The notes below the pieces were generated by a model, which saw only the letters and a list, made by a program, of their open reading frames with translations, did not search any database and was not told the origin of the DNA. A DNA stretch of 64,000 bases from Massilia litorea. GTDB lineage: Bacteria; Pseudomonadota; Gammaproteobacteria; Burkholderiales; Burkholderiaceae_D. The stretch is from contig NZ_CP062941.1 in NCBI RefSeq assembly GCF_015101885.1, forward strand, positions 620,001 to 684,000, written 5' to 3'. Positions 8,874-17,038 of the stretch are shown here, piece by piece; position 1 is the stretch's first letter, and each line of letters begins with the position of its first letter. The position numbers and the translations under genes were made by a program.

Positions 8874-9332
8874 TTATGCCAGCGTGGTAGCCGCATCCTT
8901 GATCGCGGCGCGGATGCGCTGGTAGGTGCCGCAGCGGCAGATATTGCCGCTCATGGCGTTGTCGATGTCGGCATCGGTCGGCGCCTGATTGGTCCGCAGC
9001 AGCGCGGTGGCGCTCATCACCTGGCCGCTCTGGCAGTAGCCGCACTGCGGCACGTCGTGGCGGATCCAGGCCGCCTGCACGGCCTTGCCGACGGCATCGG
9101 CACTCATCGCCTCGATGGTCGTGAGCTTGTGGCCCACGGCGCTGGCGACCGGCGTGATGCAGGAGCGGATCGGCGCGCCGTCCAGGTGCACGGTGCAGGC
9201 GCCGCACAGGGCGGCGCCGCAGCCGAACTTGGTGCCGGTCAGGTTCAGGTTGTCGCGCAGCGCCCACAGGATGGGCGTGGACGGGTCGGCATCGACCTGC
9301 GTGTCGCGCCCGTTGACGTTCAGCTGGACCAT
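8874..9332 (-). CDS. 2Fe-2S small subunit of a xanthine oxidase-family enzyme (IorA-like)
   Basis: A 152-residue electron-transfer subunit with two 2Fe-2S clusters. The plant-type ferredoxin cluster is Cys38, Cys43, Cys46 and Cys58; the helical-domain cluster is Cys97, Cys100, Cys132 and Cys134 (CGYC and CRC). The closest fit is the small subunit of isoquinoline 1-oxidoreductase-like or aldehyde oxidases. Such subunits normally lie next to a large molybdopterin subunit. Here the following gene is the MocA-like transferase, and the preceding one is dsbC, whose TAA touches this ATG (TAAATG), so translation may be coupled. No large subunit is in the window. Confidence 0.9.
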   Translation of the reverse strand: MVQLNVNGRDTQVDADPSTPILWALRDNLNLTGTKFGCGAALCGACTVHLDGAPIRSCITPVASAVGHKLTTIEAMSADAVGKAVQAAWIRHDVPQCGYCQSGQVMSATALLRTNQAPTDADIDNAMSGNICRCGTYQRIRAAIKDAATTLA

Positions 9333-10052
9333 TTATTTGATCGAGTTCAGCTTCGCTTCCAGCGCCGGCAGGTCGACCGCGCCCGGGATGCGGGTGCCGT
9401 CGGTGAAGAAGATCGCCGGGGTGCCCTGGATATTGAGCTTGTGGCCCAGTTCGACGATTTTCTCGTTCGGGGTCTCGCAGCTGGAAGGCGCCGCCGGCGG
9501 CAGCTTGCCGTTGACCATCCAGTCGTCCCAGGCCTTGACCCGGTTCGGCGCGCACCAGATGTTCTTCGACTTCACGAACGAATCCTCGGACAGGATGTTG
9601 TACATGAAGGTGTAGATGGTGACGTTGTCGAGTTCCTTGAGCGTGGTCTGGCGCAGGCGCTTGCAGTAGCCGCAGTTCGGGTCTTCGAACACGGCGATCG
9701 TGCGCTTGCCGTCGCCCTTCACCTGCTTCAGCGCGGAGGCGAAGGGCAGGTCGGAGAACTTGATCTTGGTGAGGTCGTCGACCCTGGCCTTGGTCAGGTT
9801 CTTCGAGCTTTTCGCCTCGTACACCTGGCCGATGAACAGGAATTCGCCCTTCTTGTCCGCGTACAGGATGTCGGAACCGATGCGCAGTTCGTACAGGCCG
9901 CTGTAGGGCGTTTCCGTGATCGAGTCGATCTTGGCGCCGCCCAGGCGCGGCTCGATGTTCTTGCGGATGTTCGCTTCCGTCGTATTCTCGGCACCCACGC
10001 ACGACGCCATCAGGCCCGTCGCCGCCAGCACGGCGATCTTGGTTTTCAACAT
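9333..10052 (-). CDS. dsbC: DsbC-type thiol:disulfide interchange protein
   Basis: Periplasmic disulfide isomerase that reshuffles wrong disulfides. The 239 residues include an N-terminal export signal (MLKTKIAVLAATGLM), a dimerisation domain (about 25-95), and a thioredoxin-fold domain with active site CGYC at about 127-130 and the cis-proline in QGTPAIFF. ATG 10052 is used; a GTG one codon upstream is equally possible. The gene lies 22 bp after the ubiH-like gene and its stop codon abuts the 2Fe-2S subunit gene. Confidence 0.93.
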   Translation of the reverse strand: MLKTKIAVLAATGLMASCVGAENTTEANIRKNIEPRLGGAKIDSITETPYSGLYELRIGSDILYADKKGEFLFIGQVYEAKSSKNLTKARVDDLTKIKFSDLPFASALKQVKGDGKRTIAVFEDPNCGYCKRLRQTTLKELDNVTIYTFMYNILSEDSFVKSKNIWCAPNRVKAWDDWMVNGKLPPAAPSSCETPNEKIVELGHKLNIQGTPAIFFTDGTRIPGAVDLPALEAKLNSIK

Positions 10053-10074
10053 CACTATCTTGTTCCTTAAGGTT

Positions 10075-11295
10075 TTACTGTCCGATGGCGTGCGCCATCA
10101 GGCGACGCTTTATGAAGGGCAACTTGTCGAGCAAGTTTAATCCCAAATTGCGTGCAATGCGCAAGGGTTCCAGGTTGGCGCCGAATAAACGCTCCAGTCC
10201 GTCGGTCGCCAGTTGCATGAGCAACACATCTTCCTTGCGCGCCCGCGCATAACGCGCCAGCACGCGCTCGTCGCCGATCGCCCGGTGTTCCTCGCGCTCG
10301 CCGATCACGCGCAGCAGGTCGACAATGTCGCCGAAGCCCAGGTTCATGCCATGTCCGGCCAGCGGATGCACCGCATGCGCAGCGTCGCCGATCAGGGCGA
10401 CGTGCGGTGCCGTCAGGGCATGGGGACGCACCAGCGCCAGCGGCACCGCCTTGAACGATTCCGGCTGCAGCGGGCGCAAAGCACCGAGCGGCGCGTCCGC
10501 ATATTCGCACAGGCGCACGGCCAGTTCGCCCATCGACTCGTCCATCAGGGTGGCGGCCAGGGTTTCCGGCGCCGACCAGACGAGCGAGACCCGGTTGCCC
10601 GGCAGCGGCAGCAGCGCGATGATGCCGTCGCTGCAGGTAAACCACTGGTGGGCGACGCCGTGATGCGGCTTTTCGCAGGAAAAATTGGTGACGATCGCCT
10701 TCTGGTGATAAGAGCGGTAGTCGATGCCGATGTCGCACTGCCCGCGCACCCAGGAATCGCGGCCGTCGGCGCCGATTACCAGTTTCGCATCGATGCGGCG
10801 CCCGTCTTCCAGCTCCACGGCTGCTCCCTCGGGACCGCAGCTCAGGCGCGTGCCGCAGCCTTTGACGATCTCGACCTTGTGCGCGAATTTCAGGGCGGCG
10901 TCGAGCGCGCTATTCAAATTGCTGTCCTCGACGATCCAGGCCAGCGCGCCGGTATGGGCGCCAAAGGCGTCGAATCCCAGGCTGCCGCCGTTCTTGCCGT
11001 CGCCGTTGACCGCCATCGCATCGACCGGCGCCACGCGGCCCGCATCGAGCGCATCCCACACTTTTAATGAGGCCAGCAGGTCGCGCGCCGTGTGGTTCAG
11101 CGCATAGACGCGCACGTCCCACGGGCGTTCGCCGCCGGTGACGGCTTCGTTCTGCGCGTTGGCGGCCGGAACCAGCAGCGTGACGCTGTGCCCGGCCTGG
11201 GCGAAGCCGAGTGCCGCCGTCTTGGCGATGGCGCCATTGCCGACGATGCAGACGTCGCTTCGGATGGAAACGGAGGAGGAAGTTGGGGTCGTCAT
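10075..11295 (-). CDS. UbiH/UbiF/COQ6-family FAD-dependent hydroxylase
   Basis: Flavoprotein monooxygenase of the ubiquinone-ring hydroxylase family, 406 residues from ATG 11295 (a longer frame starts at 11328). The FAD dinucleotide-binding motif VCIVGNGAIAKTAALG is near the N-terminus, and the second FAD motif LIGDAAHAVHPLAGHGMNLG lies at about two thirds. This combination is the UbiH/COQ6 signature. It may hydroxylate a ring position of the ubiquinone precursor; the exact position is not decidable from sequence. It is the first gene of the minus-strand run that continues into dsbC, facing away from tRNA-Phe. Confidence 0.88.
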   Translation of the reverse strand: MTTPTSSSVSIRSDVCIVGNGAIAKTAALGFAQAGHSVTLLVPAANAQNEAVTGGERPWDVRVYALNHTARDLLASLKVWDALDAGRVAPVDAMAVNGDGKNGGSLGFDAFGAHTGALAWIVEDSNLNSALDAALKFAHKVEIVKGCGTRLSCGPEGAAVELEDGRRIDAKLVIGADGRDSWVRGQCDIGIDYRSYHQKAIVTNFSCEKPHHGVAHQWFTCSDGIIALLPLPGNRVSLVWSAPETLAATLMDESMGELAVRLCEYADAPLGALRPLQPESFKAVPLALVRPHALTAPHVALIGDAAHAVHPLAGHGMNLGFGDIVDLLRVIGEREEHRAIGDERVLARYARARKEDVLLMQLATDGLERLFGANLEPLRIARNLGLNLLDKLPFIKRRLMAHAIGQ

Positions 11296-11387
11296 GCCTG
11301 GCATTATAGCGGCATGCGCAGTGCGCACCTCAGGTGCAACCGGCGAGGCCGGCCGGCGCCCCCGCCGAAGAAAGTTGCAACGGGGAC

Positions 11388-11416
11388 TTGCAGAGCCGCG
11401 AGCGGCTGGCTATAAT
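11388..11416 (+). promoter_or_regulatory. Sigma-70 promoter of the first tRNA-Phe gene
   Basis: A -35 box TTGCAG (11388-11393), a 17-bp spacer and a perfect -10 box TATAAT (11411-11416) sit 12 bp before the tRNA 5' end. Spacing and position are ideal for a strong tRNA promoter. Confidence 0.8.
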
Positions 11417-11428
11417 CATGCCTCTCTT

Positions 11429-11504
11429 GGCCTGGTAGCTCAGTTGGTAGAGCAGAGGATTGAAAATCCTTGTGTCGGTGGTTCGATTCCGCCCCGGGCC
11501 ACCA
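11429..11504 (+). tRNA. tRNA-Phe (GAA), first copy
   Basis: A 76-base tRNA with encoded CCA. The acceptor stem pairs GGCCTGG with CCGGGCC, the anticodon loop TTGAAAA gives anticodon GAA, and the T-arm has the GTTCGATTC loop. The sequence is identical to the copy at 26895-26970. A good promoter precedes it and a strong terminator follows. Confidence 0.98.
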
Positions 11505-11532
11505 AGAATTCAGCATTGGCAACGATGCAAAC

Positions 11533-11564
11533 AAAAACGCCACCTTCGGGTGGCGTTTTTGTTT
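11533..11564 (+). terminator. Intrinsic terminator after tRNA-Phe copy 1
   Basis: A perfect 12-bp stem, AAAAACGCCACC (11533-11544) and GGTGGCGTTTTT (11549-11560), with a TTCG tetraloop and a T-rich tail. Confidence 0.93.
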
Positions 11565-11623
11565 TGTGCCTTGGCTTACTCACCAGCTTGCTATGATTGG
11601 CCAGGTGACTGGACGGGGCAAAC

Positions 11624-12505
11624 ATGACAAACACGATTCATTGGCGATGGCCTCTTTATGCCCTGCTTGGCGCGGGTGCCGCGCTGGCGCTGCACCGCAC
11701 CCGTAGCCGACATCATCGCCAGCGCCAGATGCAGCATGGCCAGATCCGCGAATTGCAAAGCCTTCGATGGGAGGTCAACGGCCAACACATGCATGCCCGC
11801 GTTGCCACCGGCGCTGCCCGCCTGGGGACGCTACCGGCAGTCATGATCCACGGCCTGGGCGTGTCCGGCGCCTATTTCATTCCAGCGGCACAACGGCTGG
11901 CCACGGAATTCGACGTCTACGTACCCGACCTTCCAGGACATGGCCTGAGCGACACACCTGAAGTCCAGCCTGACATCCCCGGACTCGCGCAAGCATTGAT
12001 CGACTGGATGGATTGCACCGGCATCGCAAAGGCCTGCCTGGTTGCGCACTCCATGGGCTGCCAGGTTGCCGTCGAGGCCGCACTTCGCCATCCCGGACGG
12101 ATCGGCCGGCTGGTCCTGATCGCTCCGGTACCCGATCCGGCAGCACGCAGCACATTGCAGCAAGTTGGCCGCTTCGCCATGGGCGGAATCTTTGAACGCC
12201 CATCGCTGGTCCCGCAGGTGATCAAGGATTATCTGCGCATGGGTAGCCGGTTCGTCCCGGAGTTCCATGACATGCTGGCTTATCCCATCGAAGCGAAGCT
12301 GCCGGACATCGCGTCACCAGTCATGCTGATACGCGGCGAACACGACGCCATCGCTCCCCAATCCTGGCTCAACGAAGCCGCCAGGCTGCTTCGCGCAGCG
12401 CCCCCAGTCGTGATTCCGCGCTGGGGCCATGCCGTTCATTACAGCGGAGCAGACCAGGTCGCGGCGGCAATCCGTCCTTTTCTTGGCGGCTTGCCATCTG
12501 CCTAG
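11624..12505 (+). CDS. Alpha/beta hydrolase, probably membrane-anchored
   Basis: A 293-residue alpha/beta hydrolase. A short N-terminal hydrophobic segment (WPLYALLGAGAALAL) followed by Arg/His suggests a membrane anchor. The oxyanion region HGLGVSGAY, nucleophile elbow VAHSMGCQ, acid region GEHDAIAP and catalytic His in RWGHAVHY are all present. Closest in pattern to epoxide-hydrolase/lipase-type hydrolases; the substrate is unknown. It begins 60 bp after the tRNA-Phe terminator in somewhat lower-GC sequence, so it may be part of material added beside the tRNA. Confidence 0.82.
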   Translation: MTNTIHWRWPLYALLGAGAALALHRTRSRHHRQRQMQHGQIRELQSLRWEVNGQHMHARVATGAARLGTLPAVMIHGLGVSGAYFIPAAQRLATEFDVYVPDLPGHGLSDTPEVQPDIPGLAQALIDWMDCTGIAKACLVAHSMGCQVAVEAALRHPGRIGRLVLIAPVPDPAARSTLQQVGRFAMGGIFERPSLVPQVIKDYLRMGSRFVPEFHDMLAYPIEAKLPDIASPVMLIRGEHDAIAPQSWLNEAARLLRAAPPVVIPRWGHAVHYSGADQVAAAIRPFLGGLPSA

Positions 12506-12545
12506 CAATTCACCCAGCCGCAACGTCCACTCGTCGATTCGACCC

Positions 12546-13076
12546 TCAGTTTTTCTTTTCCCTGAATTCAACATCAATCACCTTGCCCTCATCGGTTCGT
12601 GATGGAGGATTCCGGCCCGCAGCAAATTTGAAGATGGACGATTTCAGGCGACCGAACATGGCCCGCCTCAGCCAGGGGTAGGAAAGCAGAAAAGCGGTAG
12701 CGAAACCGATCACCAGGGCGGACAGGTATTCGGCTTGCGACAGAAAGCTCAGCAAGCACAGTGCGAGCAGGCTCACGATGACTGGTCGACGGGCAGGTTT
12801 GGGTAATAGACCGACAGTGCGCAACTTCCCTTTGCTAAACCAGGGGATTCTTGCAAACAAAACGCCAAGCAGCAGTCCCGCCATGGCGCGACTAGTGCCG
12901 AGATGATCGGCCAACACCCCGACGACAAGAAAACCGGTGTAGGTCATGGTGCCGGCCAAGGCTGCCAGCGCCAATAGGACGGCTGTGAGCGCCAGCCTTG
13001 GCATACGCCATGCCGCTGTGACTAAGTAAGCTAGGATTTGTGTACTCCTGCGGGTGGGATCTGAAGGCGATTGCAA
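12546..13076 (-). CDS. Unrecognised multi-pass membrane protein
   Basis: A 176-residue frame with roughly four hydrophobic segments, including LALTAVLLALAALAGTMTY, a Gly-rich stretch near 60-75, VIVSLLALCLLSFL and LVIGFATAFLLSYPWL. It ends in a charged cytoplasmic tail (EGKVIDVEFREKKN). I do not recognise a family. The open frame begins at a TTG (13076); no ATG has a good ribosome binding site, and an AGGAG lies within the first codons, so the true start is uncertain. Base composition is lower in GC than most of the window. It is convergent with the hydrolase at 11624. Confidence 0.55.
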   Translation of the reverse strand: MQSPSDPTRRSTQILAYLVTAAWRMPRLALTAVLLALAALAGTMTYTGFLVVGVLADHLGTSRAMAGLLLGVLFARIPWFSKGKLRTVGLLPKPARRPVIVSLLALCLLSFLSQAEYLSALVIGFATAFLLSYPWLRRAMFGRLKSSIFKFAAGRNPPSRTDEGKVIDVEFREKKN

Positions 13077-13280
13077 AGTTTAACAGCACGCTCCTGTGTC
13101 GGGCTTTTCAATTAAACCGGTGAAGCGCTGTACTACTCACGTCCGGGTAGCGTTGCTATTTCCGCATCGGCACGCTCGTATCCTGTTCGAAACGGGTGCA
13201 AGGCGCGAGCTGTCGACAGACTTGACGCTCAGCCGTTTTCCGCGTCGCTGCCCTCTTTAATAATCAAGCATTTATCCAAC

Positions 13281-13296
13281 TGGCATGAAGGTTGCT
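13281..13296 (+). promoter_or_regulatory. Sigma-54 promoter of the first PEP-CTERM gene
   Basis: TGGCATGAAGGTTGCT has GG (13282-13283) and GC (13294-13295) exactly 10 bp apart, the -24/-12 arrangement of RpoN promoters. It lies 55 bp before the chosen start. A half-site TGTTCGAAA at 13184-13192, about 90 bp upstream, resembles half of the palindrome found upstream of the second PEP-CTERM gene. Confidence 0.75.
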
Positions 13297-13350
13297 CCCA
13301 TTTTCATACCGAAGATTACTTCGGCTGTCGAAAACTACGAGGGAGCAATC

Positions 13351-14154
13351 ATGACCACACAACGTCGTCCTGCACTTCTGTTTCGCGCCATTCCCGCCCT
13401 GACCTTGCTGGTGGCCGCAACCGCGGCCAACGCGGCCCCCATCTACTGGACCAACTGGACCGGGACCGACACCGACCCTGGTACCGGTTTCAGCGCCCAA
13501 GGCACCATCACGACCTCGACCACGACCGTCGGCGTCACCTATACCAATGCGGCGGGCGTCGGCTTCTACCAGCCAAGCGGCGGCAACGATTACTGGATTC
13601 CACGTACTCCTGTCGGGAACTCGCCATACACCAGCGCCCAGGTCGACAATCCGCCGACCGGCACCGACATCATCGCCCTCCAGTTCGCAGGCCCCCAGAC
13701 GCTGACCTTCACGCAGTCGATCGTCAATCCGGTCTTCGCTTTTGTCAGCCTGAACGGCAATGGCTATGCCTTCCTGAACCAGGATTTCGACATCCTCAGT
13801 TTCGGCGGCGGCCTCGGCGCTCCCGCTCCCGGTGACAACAGCTGCGGCTACTGGGGCTGCGGCAGCGTGACCAAGCAGGTGGTCGACCTCGGCGGCGGCA
13901 ACACCGAATACCGGCTGATCGGCAGCGGCGAGCCGCACGGCACCATCCGCTTCACCGGTGCATTCGACACGCTGACCTGGCGCAGCCTGACCAATGAGTA
14001 TTGGAACGGCTTCACTGTCGGTGTGCAAGGCACGGTTGGGGAAGAGAATCCGCCGCCGCCCACCGACGTGCCGGTGCCGGCCACCTGGCTGCTGCTGGTC
14101 GCCGGCGGCGCGGGATTAATGGCATCCAGGCGCGGCCGCAAGACGCCGCAGTAA
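13351..14154 (+). CDS. PEP-CTERM-type sorted exoprotein
   Basis: A secreted protein of 267 residues with an N-terminal signal peptide (ending ATAANAA). Its C-terminal sorting tail has the form VPVPATW, a hydrophobic stretch LLLVAGGAGLM, then ASRRGRK, the PEP-CTERM/VPxxP variant cleaved by an exosortase. ATG 13351 follows GAGGGAG at proper spacing; an upstream ATG at 13285 lies inside the sigma-54 promoter. The body is Gly/Asn/Thr-rich with no domain I recognise. Such proteins are exported with the exopolysaccharide and floc matrix. A strong terminator follows. Confidence 0.85.
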   Translation: MTTQRRPALLFRAIPALTLLVAATAANAAPIYWTNWTGTDTDPGTGFSAQGTITTSTTTVGVTYTNAAGVGFYQPSGGNDYWIPRTPVGNSPYTSAQVDNPPTGTDIIALQFAGPQTLTFTQSIVNPVFAFVSLNGNGYAFLNQDFDILSFGGGLGAPAPGDNSCGYWGCGSVTKQVVDLGGGNTEYRLIGSGEPHGTIRFTGAFDTLTWRSLTNEYWNGFTVGVQGTVGEENPPPPTDVPVPATWLLLVAGGAGLMASRRGRKTPQ

Positions 14155-14161
14155 AGCAGAG

Positions 14162-14188
14162 ACGCCACCTCGGGTGGCGTTTTTTTTG
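14162..14188 (+). terminator. Intrinsic terminator between convergent genes
   Basis: ACGCCACC (14162-14169) and GGTGGCGT (14173-14180) with a TCG loop and an eight-T run on the plus strand. It ends the PEP-CTERM gene and lies just outside the stop of the convergent gene at 14199. Confidence 0.9.
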
Positions 14189-14198
14189 TTTATGCCCG

Positions 14199-15068
14199 CT
14201 ATCCCTGCTTTCCGCCCTGCGCCTGCGCCATCTCGAGCGCGGGCAAGGTCACCGTCAGGAACGACGACACCTGCCCGATCAGGTCGGCGGCCTGCCGGCG
14301 TACCTGCTCCATCTGCAGCATCGACAGCTCCGCCTGGCGAACCGCCTGCTGAATCAGCGTCCGGCGCTGCACGAGCGCATCCAGCGTCGCCTCGGGCGCG
14401 CCGCTGGCAAGCGTCGACACCACCGCCAGCACCAGGCCGTGCAAGCCCAGGTTGCGCGCCGACTCGTCCAGCTTGCGCATGGCAAGTTCGCTGTCGGCCA
14501 TGAGCTGCAGGAGTTGCGCGCGACTTGCCGTCAGAGCCGGCTTGAACTCGGCAGGCGAGGCCGGGCGGCGAAACAGTTTATCGAACATGCCCGCTGGCGC
14601 CCTGCTGCTCTCCAGCGCCGCCTCCAGCAACGCGGGCACGCCCATTTCCGCAAACTTCAGGACCAGTTCGGTGATCGGCTGGAGCAGCGCGGCCTGCTCC
14701 ATCAAGGGCTCCTCTCCCCACTGCGTCACCAGCGCCAGCTTCACCGGCAGGATGCGGCGGAACAATGCGGCCAGGCGCCCCTCCGACTGCGCGAACAGTG
14801 CAGGATGGTCGGCCCTGGCGATCTCGAGGGCGTCGCGCACGGCCGGATGGTCCTCGCTCTCAAATAAGGCTTTGGCCGGGGTTTTCGCGGTGAGGCTGGA
14901 CCTTGCCGGCGCCGGCGGCAGGTCGTCGAACGACAAGGCCTTGGGAGGGCCGGCGGAGGCCGGCGGCGCGGCAGCGTCTTGCGTGTCGCCGAAGTCGAAC
15001 GCCCGCGGCACGGCCGGATCGGGGGCAGGCTCGGGCTCGCCGCCGAAATCGAATGCCTTGGGCGTCAT
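14199..15068 (-). CDS. Unrecognised protein of the TelA-TerD module, with N-terminal FDFG repeats
   Basis: A 289-residue soluble protein I cannot assign. The first 60 residues are Pro/Ala-rich and disordered-looking and carry three related short motifs: KAFDFGGEPE (residues 4-13), RAFDFGDTQD (about 22-31) and KALSFDDLPP (about 43-52). The rest (about 70-285) is mostly helical with many Leu, Ala and Gln, compatible with coiled coils. It starts 22 bp after the TerD stop and is last in the telA-terD run, so it likely works with them in tellurite/stress-type resistance; the repeated motifs could be docking peptides. The function is inference. Confidence 0.7.
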   Translation of the reverse strand: MTPKAFDFGGEPEPAPDPAVPRAFDFGDTQDAAAPPASAGPPKALSFDDLPPAPARSSLTAKTPAKALFESEDHPAVRDALEIARADHPALFAQSEGRLAALFRRILPVKLALVTQWGEEPLMEQAALLQPITELVLKFAEMGVPALLEAALESSRAPAGMFDKLFRRPASPAEFKPALTASRAQLLQLMADSELAMRKLDESARNLGLHGLVLAVVSTLASGAPEATLDALVQRRTLIQQAVRQAELSMLQMEQVRRQAADLIGQVSSFLTVTLPALEMAQAQGGKQG

Positions 15069-15090
15069 CGGTCGCGCGGCATGGCCGGTC

Positions 15091-15678
15091 TCAGACGGTG
15101 CCGCCCAGCTTGCGGATAAACGTCGCCAGGTTCAGTTTAAAACCGGCGCCGACGGCCTGGAAGCGCCATTCGCCATCCCTGCGGTACAGCGAGCCGAACT
15201 GCAGTGCGGTCTTGTCCGAGTAGTCTTCGTCCAGGTCGTATTCCGCGATCACCTCATTCGTCTCGTCGTTGTACACCCTGACATAGGCATCGGTGACTCG
15301 GCCGAAGGTCTGCTTGCGCGCTTCGGCCTCGTGGATGGTCACCACGATCGGCATCTCCACGACCTCGGCGTCGACCCTGGCCAGGTCGACGGTGATGACT
15401 TCGTCGTCGCCATCCTTGTCGCCGGTGCGATTATCTCCGGAGTGCACGACCGCGCCATCGGGCGACGTCGTGTGGTTGTAATAGACGAAGTGGGCGTTGC
15501 TGATCATGACCGGATCGTCGCTCGCGTTTTTCCTGCACAGGAACACCGACGAGTCGAGGTCGAATGCCTGGCCTTCGGCCGCGTTGACCTTCCAGCCGAG
15601 GCCGATACGAACACGCTTCAGGCCCGGAGCGGCTTTTTCGAGGTTGATGCGATGGCCGGTTTCGAGGGTCGTCGCCAT
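15091..15678 (-). CDS. terD: TerD family stress/tellurium resistance protein
   Basis: A 195-residue calcium-binding TerD-domain protein. The fold is recognisable from LDSSVFLCRKN, VYYNHTTSPDGAVVHSGDNR, the acidic calcium loop GDKDGDDEVITVDL, and the C-terminal GEWRFQAVGAGF. ATG 15678 is preceded by AAAGGAC; the longer frame from 15774 is rejected because TerD proteins start at MATTLE-like sequences. TerD proteins take part in tellurite resistance, phage inhibition and colicin tolerance in enterobacteria. Here the gene sits with telA and an unknown protein, a short version of the ter cluster without terABC in view. Confidence 0.94.
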   Translation of the reverse strand: MATTLETGHRINLEKAAPGLKRVRIGLGWKVNAAEGQAFDLDSSVFLCRKNASDDPVMISNAHFVYYNHTTSPDGAVVHSGDNRTGDKDGDDEVITVDLARVDAEVVEMPIVVTIHEAEARKQTFGRVTDAYVRVYNDETNEVIAEYDLDEDYSDKTALQFGSLYRRDGEWRFQAVGAGFKLNLATFIRKLGGTV

Positions 15679-15736
15679 GGACTGTCCTTTATGGTGAAAA
15701 TGGTATTTTCGCTGGAATGCGTACCTGGAGCAATGC

Positions 15737-16879
15737 TCAAGCCGATGGTGCCCCGGTGCTCGAAAAGCGGGCAATCAGCTCGCGCTCCAGCTCCTGCAGT
15801 TTCGGCAGCTCGTCCTTGCGGCGTTGCTGGCCTTCCTGCGAGATTTGCTCGAGCTTGTCGAACGCGGTCACCAGTTGCGCCTGGACGTGCTGGGCGGTCT
15901 CCAGGCTGACCAGGGAACGCTGCTTGGCGCGGGCCACCGTCTCCGTATTTTCCAGCAGCATGTCGGCCTGGGCGCGGAAAGCCGCGTCGGTGGCGTCGTA
16001 GGCGGCATTCGCGACCGCGGCGCTCTGCTTGGCTTCCAGTTGCAGCAGGTAGAGCGAGAACACGTTGCGCCAGGCCGGAATCGACACGTTGACGATATCG
16101 GTAAACGTGTCCGTCAGCGCTCTAGCATTGTCCTGCGACAGGCGGATCTGCGGCACCATCTGCGTGGCCATCAGCATGGCGCGCTTCAGGTCGTCGATGC
16201 GTTTTTCGAGACGCTCGAGACGGCGCTTGAGCTCGGTCGCCTGCTGCGCCTCGAAGGCGTTGGCCGGCGCGGCCTGCTGCGCGACCGCCTGCCGCAGCTT
16301 GTCGGCCCAGGCTTCGCCCTTTTTGACGTCGGCATCCAGGCCCTGGTAGTACATCTCCAGGCCCTTGTACATCTCGTCGAAGTCCTGGATGCGATTCCGG
16401 TGCACGTTCGCATGCCGCGTCATCTCGCCGACCAGGGTGTCCATGCGCGATTCGACCACCTGGTACTGCGACAGCATCTTTTCCTTGACCGAGCCGAACA
16501 TGTTCGTGACGCGCGACAGCAGGCCGCCCGAACGCAGCTTGGCCGGGTCCAGGCCCTTGGAGGTGGCGATCAGTTCGTTCAGCTGCGTGCCGAACACATC
16601 CGCATCCGAAGCACGCACGGTGCCCAGCAGCTTGGCCGATACCTTGGCCACGCCCGCGCCGGTGGAGCCGCCCAGGGACTCGATGGCCTTGTCATCGATG
16701 CCGGAAATATCGACGCGCGGCAATGGGGCGACGCTGGCCTCCGGACGCGCGGCAGGCAGCAGGTCCGACGTGCCGGCAGGAGTCGACAAGGGCGGAAAGG
16801 CGGGCGCCGGCGCGGCAGGGACGGTTGGCGCCGTGGATGCTGCGTTCGCTTCTTCGTCGGAGGAGAACAGCGGTTTCAT
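15737..16879 (-). CDS. telA: TelA/KlaA-type toxic anion resistance protein
   Basis: A 380-residue protein of the toxic-anion resistance (TelA) family. An Ala/Pro-rich N-terminal 70 residues lead to a long helical body: HANVHRNRIQDFDEMYKG, the coiled coil ELKRRLERLEKRIDDLKRAM, and SIPAWRNVFSLYLLQLE with ETVARAKQRSLVSLE near the C-terminus, all family hallmarks. First gene of the telA-terD module, 58 bp before terD. Members are associated with tellurite resistance; the molecular role is poorly defined. Confidence 0.93.
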   Translation of the reverse strand: MKPLFSSDEEANAASTAPTVPAAPAPAFPPLSTPAGTSDLLPAARPEASVAPLPRVDISGIDDKAIESLGGSTGAGVAKVSAKLLGTVRASDADVFGTQLNELIATSKGLDPAKLRSGGLLSRVTNMFGSVKEKMLSQYQVVESRMDTLVGEMTRHANVHRNRIQDFDEMYKGLEMYYQGLDADVKKGEAWADKLRQAVAQQAAPANAFEAQQATELKRRLERLEKRIDDLKRAMLMATQMVPQIRLSQDNARALTDTFTDIVNVSIPAWRNVFSLYLLQLEAKQSAAVANAAYDATDAAFRAQADMLLENTETVARAKQRSLVSLETAQHVQAQLVTAFDKLEQISQEGQQRRKDELPKLQELERELIARFSSTGAPSA

Positions 16880-16970
16880 AAGGTTCCTTCAGGTGGAAGT
16901 GACAACATGATTAGCTTACCACCGGACAATCCTGCTGGGCGAGTATCAGCGCAGCGCCGGGAATAGCGAC

Positions 16971-17001
16971 GCAAAAACGCCAACCTTTGCAGGTTGGCGT
17001 T
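16971..17001 (-). terminator. Intrinsic terminator after the cytochrome c gene
   Basis: AACGCCAACC (16976-16985) pairs with GGTTGGCGTT (16992-17001) around a 6-base loop. On the minus strand it is followed by TTTTTGC, so it ends the gene at 17039. Confidence 0.9.
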
Positions 17002-17038
17002 CTTGTTGTTGCCGTGTGCTTCCCTGTATTCGGTTCGA

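Noticed and set aside
11304..11543. Reading frame antisense over tRNA-Phe
   Set aside because: A frame across a tRNA gene is a well-known false gene call; no independent evidence.
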